From: JBOGDS01 sp050743075
Lineage (GTDB): Bacteria > Actinomycetota > Actinomycetes > Jiangellales > Jiangellaceae
Direction of reading: 5' to 3'
Assembly: GCA_050743075.1 (NCBI GenBank)
Contig: JBOGDS010000003.1
Span: forward strand, 15,385 to 79,384
DNA: 64,000 bases
Position numbers and translations under genes: made by a program. The notes beneath the pieces are model-generated. The model did no database searches. It saw nothing but the letters and a program-made list of their open reading frames with translations, and had not been told where the DNA came from. Positions 15,918-23,421 of this stretch are shown here, one piece after another. Numbering within the stretch: position 1 is the stretch's first letter; each line of letters opens with the position of its first letter.

Positions 15918-17357
15918 ATGGCCGCGAAGCGGGAACGGCTGGGGGAGTACCGCGACAAGCGGTCCTTCGACAAGACGACCGAACCTCGCGGCACGCGCGG
16001 CCGCACACCCGCAGGCAACCGCTTCGTCGTCCAGGAGCATCACGCCCGCCGCCTGCACTGGGACCTTCGCATCGAGCATGACGGCGTCCTGGTGTCATGG
16101 GCCCTGCCGCGTGGGTTCCCCGACACGCCGGACGAGAACCGGATGGCCGTCCACACCGAGGACCACCCGCTGGAGTACCTCGCCTTCGAGGGCGACATCC
16201 CGGTCGGCGAGTACGGCGGCGGGTCCATGTTCGTCTGGGACTCCGGCACCTACGACGTGGACAAGTTCGACGACGACAAGGTCGTCGTGCGCCTCCGGGG
16301 CAGCCGGGTGAGCGGACGGTTCGCGCTGTTCCAGACCCGCGCCGGCGACAAGGACTGGCTGATCCACCGCATGGACCCACCGGACCCGGGCCGTGAGCCG
16401 ATGCCGAGCGACCTCGTCCCGATGGCGGCCACCCTGTCCGAGCTCCCAGCAGACGACACGGGGTGGGGCTACGAGATCAAGTGGGACGGCGTGCGCGCCA
16501 TCGGCTACGGGGAGCCGGGCAGGCTCCGCCTGGTCAGCCGCAACCTGCGCGTCGTCACCTCCCAGTACCCCGAGCTGGGCCCGCTGGCACGTGACCTCGG
16601 TGCCCGGCACGTCGTGCTGGACGGGGAGATCGTCGCCTTCGACACCGACGGCCGGCCCAGTTTCCAGCGCCTGCAGCCACGTATGCACGTCACGTCCGAG
16701 TCGGAGATCCGCCGTCGCCGCCGGGATACACCCGTCACGTACGTGATCTTCGATCTGCTCTATCTGGACGGCCGCTCACTACTCGACCGGCCGTACGTGG
16801 ACCGGCGCCGAGTGCTCGAAGCACTCGACCTGGGTGGCGCCGCCTGGCAGGTGCCGGCATACCAGCGGGGCGAGGGCGCGGCCTTCCTGGAGGCAAGCAG
16901 GGAGCAGGGCCTCGAGGGGATCGTCGCCAAGCGGCTGGACAGTACCTACCAGCCGGGCCGGCGCAGCACCGACTGGCTGAAGGTCAAGAACGTGCTCCGG
17001 CAGGAAGTCGTGATCGGTGGCTGGGTCGCCGGTCAGGGCCGCCGCGAGGGCGAGGTGGGAGCCCTGCTGGTCGGCTACTACGACGACGAGGCTCGGCTGC
17101 GCTTCGCCGGCAAGGTCGGCACGGGCTTCGACGCCGCCGCACTGCGGCTGCTACGTGAGCGGCTGGAACCGCTGCGGACGGACGTCAGCCCCTTCACCGG
17201 CCGCCAGCCGCAGAAGGACGCGATGTTGGTGGAGCCCCGGCTGACCTGCGAGGTCGAGTTCTCCGAGTGGACGGGTTCGGGCACCTTGCGTCATCCGTCG
17301 TACCAGGGGCTGCGCGACGACAAGCCGGTGACGGACGTCGTGCGCGAGGTCGGCTAG
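15918..17357 (+). CDS. ligD: Non-homologous end-joining DNA ligase LigD (phosphoesterase plus ligase domains)
   Basis: A 479-residue protein with two domains. Residues about 30-150 are the 3'-phosphoesterase domain (RLHWDLRIEHDGVLVSWALPRG, with its metal-binding histidines). Residues about 170-475 are an ATP-dependent DNA ligase with nucleotidyl lysine K188 in EIKWDG. Further motifs are DGEIVAFD, EGIVAKR and DWLKVK. It lacks the polymerase domain of full-length LigD, as in many actinobacteria where the domains are split. No ku gene is in the window. It should seal Ku-held double-strand breaks; start ATG 15918. Confidence 0.92.
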   Translation: MAAKRERLGEYRDKRSFDKTTEPRGTRGRTPAGNRFVVQEHHARRLHWDLRIEHDGVLVSWALPRGFPDTPDENRMAVHTEDHPLEYLAFEGDIPVGEYGGGSMFVWDSGTYDVDKFDDDKVVVRLRGSRVSGRFALFQTRAGDKDWLIHRMDPPDPGREPMPSDLVPMAATLSELPADDTGWGYEIKWDGVRAIGYGEPGRLRLVSRNLRVVTSQYPELGPLARDLGARHVVLDGEIVAFDTDGRPSFQRLQPRMHVTSESEIRRRRRDTPVTYVIFDLLYLDGRSLLDRPYVDRRRVLEALDLGGAAWQVPAYQRGEGAAFLEASREQGLEGIVAKRLDSTYQPGRRSTDWLKVKNVLRQEVVIGGWVAGQGRREGEVGALLVGYYDDEARLRFAGKVGTGFDAAALRLLRERLEPLRTDVSPFTGRQPQKDAMLVEPRLTCEVEFSEWTGSGTLRHPSYQGLRDDKPVTDVVREVG

Positions 17358-17408
17358 GGTCGATCGGACAGCGTCGGCCACGCTGGCCGACGAAGGAGGG
17401 CGCGCCGG

Positions 17409-17990
17409 ATGGAGGTCCAGGAGACCGAGGTCCAGACCGACCGCGTCTTCACCATCCCCAACCTGCTGTCGTTCCTGCGCCTACTCGGCGTACCTCTGTT
17501 CGTGTGGCTCGTGCTCGGGCCACAGGCGGACGGGTGGGCGTTCGTCGTGCTGGCGGTCTCGGCGTTCACCGACTACCTCGACGGCAAGCTCGCCCGCCGC
17601 TGGAACCAGATCAGCCGGATCGGCCAGCTGCTCGACCCGTTGGCCGACCGCCTCTACGTCCTGTCGACCGTGGTGGCACTGACGTTGCGCGAGATCATCC
17701 CGCTGTGGTTCGCCGCGCTCCTGGTCGCGCGCGACGTGCTGCTGGTCGGCCTGGTGCCCATGCTGAGGCGGCGCGGCCTGACAGTCCTGCCGGTCCACTT
17801 CCTCGGCAAGGCTGCGACGTTCTGTCTTCTCTACGCGCTGCCGCTGCTCCTGCTGGGCGACGGTGACGGCACGCTGGCCACGCTCGCACGCGTGTTCGGC
17901 TGGGCGTTCGCGATCTGGGGCGTGGGCCTGTACTGGTGGGCGTTGCTGCTCTACGTCGAGCAGGCGCGCCGGATCGTGCGCACGACCTGA
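17409..17990 (+). CDS. CDP-alcohol phosphatidyltransferase (PgsA/Cls-like)
   Basis: A 193-residue integral membrane protein with about five to six hydrophobic segments. The diagnostic CDP-alcohol motif lies at residues about 58-80 (DYLDGKLARRW, then G and DPLADR). The aspartates bind metal and catalyse transfer of phosphatidyl from CDP-diacylglycerol to an alcohol. The gene occupies the pgsA2 (Rv1822) position upstream of the DUF881-sbp-DUF881 trio, so glycerol-phosphate or phosphatidylglycerol is the likely acceptor. The start ATG 17409 has AAGGAGGG at 17393-17400. Confidence 0.88.
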   Translation: MEVQETEVQTDRVFTIPNLLSFLRLLGVPLFVWLVLGPQADGWAFVVLAVSAFTDYLDGKLARRWNQISRIGQLLDPLADRLYVLSTVVALTLREIIPLWFAALLVARDVLLVGLVPMLRRRGLTVLPVHFLGKAATFCLLYALPLLLLGDGDGTLATLARVFGWAFAIWGVGLYWWALLLYVEQARRIVRTT

Positions 17991-18079
17991 CGGCCCCCGG
18001 ATCCCCATGGGCCGACAATCCCGCGGCACCGGCCGCGCCCCTGTCGAGCACCGGCGGCGCGACATGGGACGATGTGGAC

Positions 18080-18946
18080 ATGGCGGCGCGACAGACGGGA
18101 GGCGTTCGTCCGGCCGAACGGCCGGACGCGTCGATGTCGTTGATCACCGACCTGTTCGCCCGTCCGCTCGACGAAGGTTACGCGGAGGCGGCGCAACGCC
18201 GCAAAGCTGCCGGCGGACCCGAGTCCTCCGGCAGCGGGCCGCGGAACTCCGTCGGCCTGATGATCGGACTGCTCGGCCTCGGGATGCTACTCGTCACCGC
18301 GGCGCTGCAAGTCCGGAGCCAGGCAGGGATCGTGTCGGTTGAGCGGGAGTCGCTCGTCGAGCGGATCGAGCGCGCAACCGCCGACGCTGACGGCCTGGAG
18401 CGTGCCCTAGCCGACGTCGAGAGCGACATCGTCGAAATCGAGGGCGGCCAGCTGGACATCCTTGCCCTCGGCGATGAACTCAGCGCCTCGCTGGCTAACC
18501 TGCGCGGCGCCACCGGTACCGGCCCAGTGACCGGTCCTGGCATTGTCGTCGAGGTCGACGACGCCGAGGACAGTCCGGGTGGGGCCGCCAGCGACGAGAC
18601 CGACGTACTCGACCTCGATCTCCAGCAGGTCGTCAACGGACTGTGGGCGGCGGGCGCCGAGGCGATCAGCATCAACGGTCAGCGGGTGACCGCGATGACC
18701 GCGATCCGCAAGGCCGGCGCGGTGATCCACGTCAACTTCCGCCCCATCAGCGCGCCCTACGAGGTGAGTGCGGTAGGAGACTCCCGCACGCTCGCCAGCC
18801 GGTTCGCCGAAGGACCGGGCGGGGAGTGGCTCCGGGCCGCGGCCAGCCTGGCCGGCATCCAGTCCGACATCCGCAGCGAGAGCTCGCTGACGTTGCCAGC
18901 TGCCCGGGCAGCGCTGCGCCTGGCCGAGCCCGAGGAGGCCACATGA
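18080..18946 (+). CDS. DUF881 family membrane protein (first copy)
   Basis: A 288-residue protein with a short cytoplasmic N-terminus, one membrane segment (SVGLMIGLLGLGMLLVTAAL, about residues 55-75) and a coiled-coil stretch. An extracytoplasmic DUF881 domain follows (TGPGIVVEVDDA; LWAAGAEAISINGQRVTAMTAI). The family resembles the YlxW/YlxX proteins linked to cell division in other Gram-positives; its function is unknown. ATG 18080 was chosen as the first start outside the upstream gene. The stop overlaps sbp by four bases (ATGA). Confidence 0.85.
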   Translation: MAARQTGGVRPAERPDASMSLITDLFARPLDEGYAEAAQRRKAAGGPESSGSGPRNSVGLMIGLLGLGMLLVTAALQVRSQAGIVSVERESLVERIERATADADGLERALADVESDIVEIEGGQLDILALGDELSASLANLRGATGTGPVTGPGIVVEVDDAEDSPGGAASDETDVLDLDLQQVVNGLWAAGAEAISINGQRVTAMTAIRKAGAVIHVNFRPISAPYEVSAVGDSRTLASRFAEGPGGEWLRAAASLAGIQSDIRSESSLTLPAARAALRLAEPEEAT

Positions 18947-19275
18947 TTCCCGCCATCGGCCTGCTGCTCGGACTCGCGGCCGGATTCCTGCTCGAGGTCG
19001 AGGTGCCGCTGTCCTTCCAGCCCTACCTCCCGATCGCTGTCGTGGCGGCGCTGGACGCCGTGTTCGGCGGCCTGCGAGCAGTGATGGACGGCGTCTTCGA
19101 CGACAAGGTCTTCGTCGTCTCGTTCATCGCGAACGTCCTGATTGCGGCGTTCATCGTCTTCCTCGGTGACCAGCTCGGCGTGGGCTCACAGCTGTCGACG
19201 GCCGTCATCGTCGTGCTGGGCATCCGCATCTTCACCAACGTCGCCACGATCCGACGCCACCTGTTCCGTGCCTGA
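18943..19275 (+). CDS. sbp: Small basic protein Sbp (DUF1290)
   Basis: A 110-residue membrane protein with three predicted hydrophobic helices and the family segments GLLLGLAAGFLL, YLPIAVVAALDAVFGGLRA and the C-terminal TNVATIRRH. In other Gram-positives sbp sits in the division gene cluster near ftsZ. Here it lies between two DUF881 genes, as at Rv1823-Rv1825. All three overlap and probably form one membrane complex (inference). Confidence 0.88.
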   Translation: MIPAIGLLLGLAAGFLLEVEVPLSFQPYLPIAVVAALDAVFGGLRAVMDGVFDDKVFVVSFIANVLIAAFIVFLGDQLGVGSQLSTAVIVVLGIRIFTNVATIRRHLFRA

Positions 19276-20152
19276 GTCCACCCGCCCCAGGAGCGCCGGC
19301 CCGGCGACGCCGGACGACGATCGTGAACCGGACCCCGTCACCCGGAGCCCTGGACCGGCGCCGGAGGACACGTCGCCCGCCACGCCTGCCGAGCGGTTCG
19401 TGCCCACCGCGCCGACGGGCCTCGACCGGCTCATCCGAGCACTGCGGGCACGACCCGACCTTGGCCAGGTCGCCGTGGCTGCCCTGCTCGGGCTGTTGGG
19501 TTTCGCGGCCGCCATCCAGGTACGCATCGACGACGACGACCTGCTGAGCCGTGGGTCGCGAGCGGATCTGGTCCAGATCCTCGACGGCCTCACCGTGCGC
19601 GGTGACCAGCTCGAGGAACAGATAGCCGAGCTTGAAGCCGACCGGCGAGAGCTCTTGTCCGGTGCCGACACGGAGCAGGCGGCGCTCGAGCAGACGGCTG
19701 CGCTGTACCAGCAGCTCGCCGTGCTGGCTGGTACGACGCCAACGACCGGCCCCGGGATCGTCGTGACGATCACCGACCCGGACGGAGGTGTCAAGGCACT
19801 CACGATGTTCTCGGCCGTCCAGGAGATGCGCAGCGCGGGCGGGGAGGCGATCGAGCTGGCGGGCGCGAACGACCAGCAGGTGCGGGTCGTGGCCAGCACC
19901 TACCTGATCGATGTCGACGGCGGCATCGAGGTCGACGGCATGTTGCTCGAACCGCCGTACCGGTTCACCGTGATCGGCGATCCGGACGCACTCCGGCCGG
20001 CGATGAGCTTCCCGCAAGGTGTGGTCGACAATGTCGAGCAGGACGGCGGGCGGGCCACGGTCACCGAGCACGAGGAGCTGGTCGTGGATGCGGTGCACGA
20101 GACCGAGGAGCCTCAGTACGCTAGCCCGGCACCGGCCGACGACGCAGGCTGA
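19268..20152 (+). CDS. DUF881 family membrane protein (second copy)
   Basis: A 294-residue paralogue of the product at 18080-18946. A long Pro/Thr-rich cytoplasmic N-terminus (about 70 residues) is followed by one membrane helix (VAVAALLGLLGFAAAIQV) and a coiled coil (QLEEQIAELEADRRELL). The DUF881 domain has the same TGPGIVVTITDPDG turn. GTG 19268 overlaps the sbp stop, and the apparent frame upstream of it is shadow sequence over sbp. The C-terminus is acidic. It ends 16 bases before gcvH. Confidence 0.85.
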   Translation: MPESTRPRSAGPATPDDDREPDPVTRSPGPAPEDTSPATPAERFVPTAPTGLDRLIRALRARPDLGQVAVAALLGLLGFAAAIQVRIDDDDLLSRGSRADLVQILDGLTVRGDQLEEQIAELEADRRELLSGADTEQAALEQTAALYQQLAVLAGTTPTTGPGIVVTITDPDGGVKALTMFSAVQEMRSAGGEAIELAGANDQQVRVVASTYLIDVDGGIEVDGMLLEPPYRFTVIGDPDALRPAMSFPQGVVDNVEQDGGRATVTEHEELVVDAVHETEEPQYASPAPADDAG

Positions 20153-20168
20153 CGTACAGGAGGCGGAT

Positions 20169-20555
20169 GTGTACCCCGACGACCTGCGGTACACCGCTGA
20201 ACACGAGTGGGTTCGCGACCCGGGCGAGACCGACGGCAGCGTGCGCGTGGGAATCACGCACTACGCCCAGGAGCAGCTCGGCGACATCGTCTACGTGCAG
20301 CTGCCCGACGTCGGGGCCGAGGTCACCGCAGGCGAGCCATGCGGCGAGCTGGAGTCCACGAAGAGTGTGAGTGACCTCTTCGCCCCGCTGTCCGGGCAGG
20401 TCGTCGCGCGCAACGACGACCTCGACTCGGCACCGGAGCAGGTCAACGCAGACCCCTATGGCACGGGCTGGATGATCGAGATCGTGCCCGCCGACGCTAC
20501 CGAGGTCGAATCACTGTTGATGGCAGCCGAGTACCGCACGCAGGTGGAGACCTGA
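20169..20555 (+). CDS. gcvH: Glycine cleavage system H protein
   Basis: A 128-residue lipoyl carrier. The lipoylated lysine is K65 in the motif ELESTKSVSD; the surrounding YTAEHEWV and GDIVYVQLP segments are standard. It shuttles the aminomethyl group from GcvP to the T protein and is reoxidised by Lpd. The start is GTG 20169 with AGGAGG at 20158-20163. gcvP is 3 kb downstream behind a glycine riboswitch; gcvT is not in this window. Confidence 0.92.
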   Translation: MYPDDLRYTAEHEWVRDPGETDGSVRVGITHYAQEQLGDIVYVQLPDVGAEVTAGEPCGELESTKSVSDLFAPLSGQVVARNDDLDSAPEQVNADPYGTGWMIEIVPADATEVESLLMAAEYRTQVET

Positions 20556-20572
20556 GCGGGCGTCGGGTCCGG

Positions 20573-20602
20573 TTGACCCTCCGGCGCGCGCGGCCCTAGG
20601 TT
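20573..20602 (+). promoter_or_regulatory. Promoter of the garA-ftsR transcript
   Basis: TTGACC (20573-20578), an 18-base spacer and TAGGTT (20597-20602) match a housekeeping actinobacterial promoter just after gcvH and about 85 bases before garA. The 7-base word GGTTGAC here is repeated inverted at about 20608-20616. Confidence 0.5.
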
Positions 20603-20688
20603 TCCAGGAACCGTCAACCCTCAGGTGCGGATCGAGGGTCCGACCTGACGTTCAGCCGCGGGCAGCCGTGGCAGGAGGCCGAGAGCCG

Positions 20689-21228
20689 ATGCCGTTCTGC
20701 ACCCAGTGCGGGCACGATAACCCTGCCGACGCCAACTTCTGCTCCAACTGCGGGGCCCGGCTGACGCCTGCGCCGGCGCCCGGGTCGGCGGCGGATGCGA
20801 CGAACACGCTGGCGATCGCTCGTGACGAGGTCGAGCGCGAAGACCTCGGCCGGGAGGACACCGGAGATCTCGGCCCGGCCGACCAGGCGGCCGTCGACGC
20901 GCTGCCCGCCGGCAGCGCGCTGCTCGTGGTCCTCCGCGGGCCGAACGCCGGGAGCCGGTTCCTGCTCGACACCGACTCGGTGAGCGCCGGCCGGCACCCG
21001 GACTCAGACATCTTCCTCGACGACGTCACCGTGTCGCGCCGGCACGCCGAGTTCCACCGCACCGACGATGGCTTCCTCGTGACCGACGTGGGCAGCCTGA
21101 ACGGCACTTATGTCAACCGCGACCGCATCGACGAGGTGCTGCTCGCCAACGGCGACGAGGTGCAGGTGGGCAAGTACCGCCTGGTCTACTACTCGAGCCA
21201 GCACGGGTTCGGGGGCGGCCCGCGGTGA
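20689..21228 (+). CDS. garA: FHA-domain signalling protein GarA/OdhI, with N-terminal zinc ribbon
   Basis: A 179-residue protein. Residues 4-22 form a CxxC...CxxC zinc ribbon (CTQCGH, CSNCGA). A Thr-containing linker follows, then a C-terminal FHA domain (residues about 90-165: SAGRHPDSDI, VSRRHAEF, SLNGTYVN). GarA binds and inhibits 2-oxoglutarate dehydrogenase or activates glutamate metabolism until Ser/Thr kinases phosphorylate a threonine near the N-terminus. The exact ETTS site of mycobacteria is absent; T38/T40 (DATNTLAI) are the likely equivalents (inference). The ATG 20689 start was chosen over GTG 20668, since the zinc ribbon starts directly. The stop overlaps ftsR. Confidence 0.88.
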   Translation: MPFCTQCGHDNPADANFCSNCGARLTPAPAPGSAADATNTLAIARDEVEREDLGREDTGDLGPADQAAVDALPAGSALLVVLRGPNAGSRFLLDTDSVSAGRHPDSDIFLDDVTVSRRHAEFHRTDDGFLVTDVGSLNGTYVNRDRIDEVLLANGDEVQVGKYRLVYYSSQHGFGGGPR

Positions 21229-21926
21229 GTTCGGCGCTGCCGGCGCGACAGACCTTCAACATCGGCGAGGTCCTCGGGCAGCTGCGCCCGGACTTCCCCG
21301 GCGTGACGATCTCCAAGATTCGTTTCCTGGAGTCCGAAGGTCTGGTCGAGCCGCAGCGCGCACCGTCGGGCTACCGACGGTTCAGCCACGACGACATCGC
21401 CCGGTTGCGCTACGTCCTGACGGTCCAGCGCGACCACTACCTGCCGCTTCGGGTGATCAAGGAGCAGCTCGAGCAACTCGACGACGGCATGGAGATGTCC
21501 ACCGGAGCCCGCCCGGGGGCGCCGTATGCGCTGGGCCCGCCGGGCCAGGACCCCGGTGAGGTGCGGCTCTCGCGGAGCTCCCTGGCCGAGGCGGCGGGTA
21601 TCTCCGAGGACCTGCTGGCCGAACTCGAGTCGTACGGGCTGGTCTCTGCCCGCGGCGCGACCTTCGACGCCGATGCCCTGGTCGTCGCTCGGACCGCCGG
21701 TGAGCTGGCGGTGTACGGCCTCGAGCCACGGCACCTGCGCACGATCCGCAGCGCGGCCGAGCGTCAGGTGGGCCTGATCGAGCAGGTTGTGGCGCCGATG
21801 CTGCGACAGCGTGGGGCGGAGGCCCGCGGCCGGGGCGAGGAGGCCGCCCGCGAGATCGCCCGGCTCGCGTCTCGACTGCATGCTGCGTTGGTGGAAACCG
21901 GCCTTCGGCGCGTCCGCGCCCGCTGA
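21225..21926 (+). CDS. ftsR: MerR-type transcriptional regulator FtsR
   Basis: A 233-residue protein with an N-terminal MerR winged helix (FNIGEVLGQL, then ISKIRFLESEGLVEPQRAPSGYRRF) and a long dimerisation and effector region. It is the orthologue by position and sequence of Rv1828 and corynebacterial FtsR, which activates ftsZ and so links to cell division. The GTG 21225 start overlaps the garA stop (GTGA), so the two are co-translated. Confidence 0.85.
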   Translation: MSSALPARQTFNIGEVLGQLRPDFPGVTISKIRFLESEGLVEPQRAPSGYRRFSHDDIARLRYVLTVQRDHYLPLRVIKEQLEQLDDGMEMSTGARPGAPYALGPPGQDPGEVRLSRSSLAEAAGISEDLLAELESYGLVSARGATFDADALVVARTAGELAVYGLEPRHLRTIRSAAERQVGLIEQVVAPMLRQRGAEARGRGEEAAREIARLASRLHAALVETGLRRVRAR

Positions 21927-21983
21927 GCCGGGCGGGCCGCACCGGCAGGGTGTGACCGCGAGAACTGGCGTAGGGTTGACGAC

Positions 21984-22460
21984 GTGCGTGAGCTCGACGT
22001 GGTGGGCGTCCGGGTCGAGATGCCGTCCAACCAGCCGATCGTCCTGCTCCGCGAGGTCGATGGCGAGCGCTACCTTCCCATCTGGATCGGCGCCGTGGAA
22101 GCGACCGCCATCGCCTTCGCCCAGCAGGGTGTCACGCCCGCGCGGCCGATGACCCACGACCTGTTCAAGGACGTGCTCGATGCGATCGGCGCCAAGCTCG
22201 AACAGGTCCGCATCACCGAGATCAAGGACAGCACCTATTACGCCGAGTTGGTGTTCACCGGGGGCATCCGGGTGAGTTCTCGTCCGTCGGACTCCATCGC
22301 GCTGGCGTTGCGCACGGGCACGCGCATCTTCGCCGCGGAGCCCTTGCTGGACGAGGTCGGCATCGTGATCGCCGATGGCGCCGACCACGAGCAGGAGGAC
22401 GAGGTCGAGAGGTTTCGCGAGTTCCTCGACCACGTGTCACCCGAGGACTTCGCCAGCTGA
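21984..22460 (+). CDS. Bifunctional nuclease family protein (DUF151)
   Basis: A 158-residue protein of the DUF151 family (VGVRVEMPSNQPIVLLRE; LPIWIGAVEATAIAFAQQG; RPSDSIALALRTG). Some plant members have RNase/DNase activity; the bacterial role is not defined. It lies between two MerR regulators as at Rv1829. A TAGGGT at 21970-21975 ends nine bases before the start and could drive a leaderless mRNA. Confidence 0.88.
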   Translation: MRELDVVGVRVEMPSNQPIVLLREVDGERYLPIWIGAVEATAIAFAQQGVTPARPMTHDLFKDVLDAIGAKLEQVRITEIKDSTYYAELVFTGGIRVSSRPSDSIALALRTGTRIFAAEPLLDEVGIVIADGADHEQEDEVERFREFLDHVSPEDFAS

Positions 22461-22530
22461 CGTGAGCCTCCGCGGTCATGTCGAAAGTCTGGAGTTGAGG
22501 TCGAGGTCGAGAGTTCGCCCGCGTGTTGCG

Positions 22531-22559
22531 TTGACCCCGCCCGGGGCCGCGCCTAGCGT
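22531..22559 (+). promoter_or_regulatory. Promoter of the second MerR gene
   Basis: TTGACC (22531-22536), a 17-base spacer and TAGCGT (22554-22559) form a good housekeeping promoter 34 bases before GTG 22593. Confidence 0.55.
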
Positions 22560-22592
22560 CGCGGGTGTTGGTCGGAGGACGGAGGGGTCGGC

Positions 22593-23198
<606 letters not shown>

Positions 23199-23261
23199 AC
23201 CGGTCCCGGCGGTGAGCCGGGAGTGCGCAAGGTAGGCTTGCGGGCCAGCCGTCGAACCCGG

Positions 23262-23359
23262 CCGGGAGAGACTCCGCGCAGCCGGCGCGGAGCGCCGAAG
23301 GGGCAACCTCCCCGGAACCTCTCAGGCAGCACGGACCGCCCGGGCAGGCCACTCTGGAG
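23262..23359 (+). promoter_or_regulatory. Glycine riboswitch upstream of gcvP
   Basis: The conserved aptamer core is present in order: GGGAGAG (23264-23270), GCCGAAGGGGCAA (about 23293-23305), CTCTCAGGCA (about 23319-23328), GGACCG, and ACTCTGGAG (23351-23359). One aptamer with a partial second stem is seen, not a full tandem pair. A TAGGCT at 23232-23237 may be the promoter -10. It should switch on gcvP when glycine is abundant; glycine riboswitches upstream of gcv genes are known in actinobacteria. The following GC-rich hairpin and GACAGAGGGGGAG sequence are the likely expression platform. Confidence 0.9.
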
Positions 23360-23421
23360 CAGCACCGCCGGGTGTCGTGACAGAGGGGGAGCCGTCGTCG
23401 CATGCCGTCGAGGAGCCCCGA

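Noticed and set aside
17936..18079. Upstream start for the first DUF881 protein
   Set aside because: It would overlap the phosphatidyltransferase gene, and family similarity begins only after ATG 18080.
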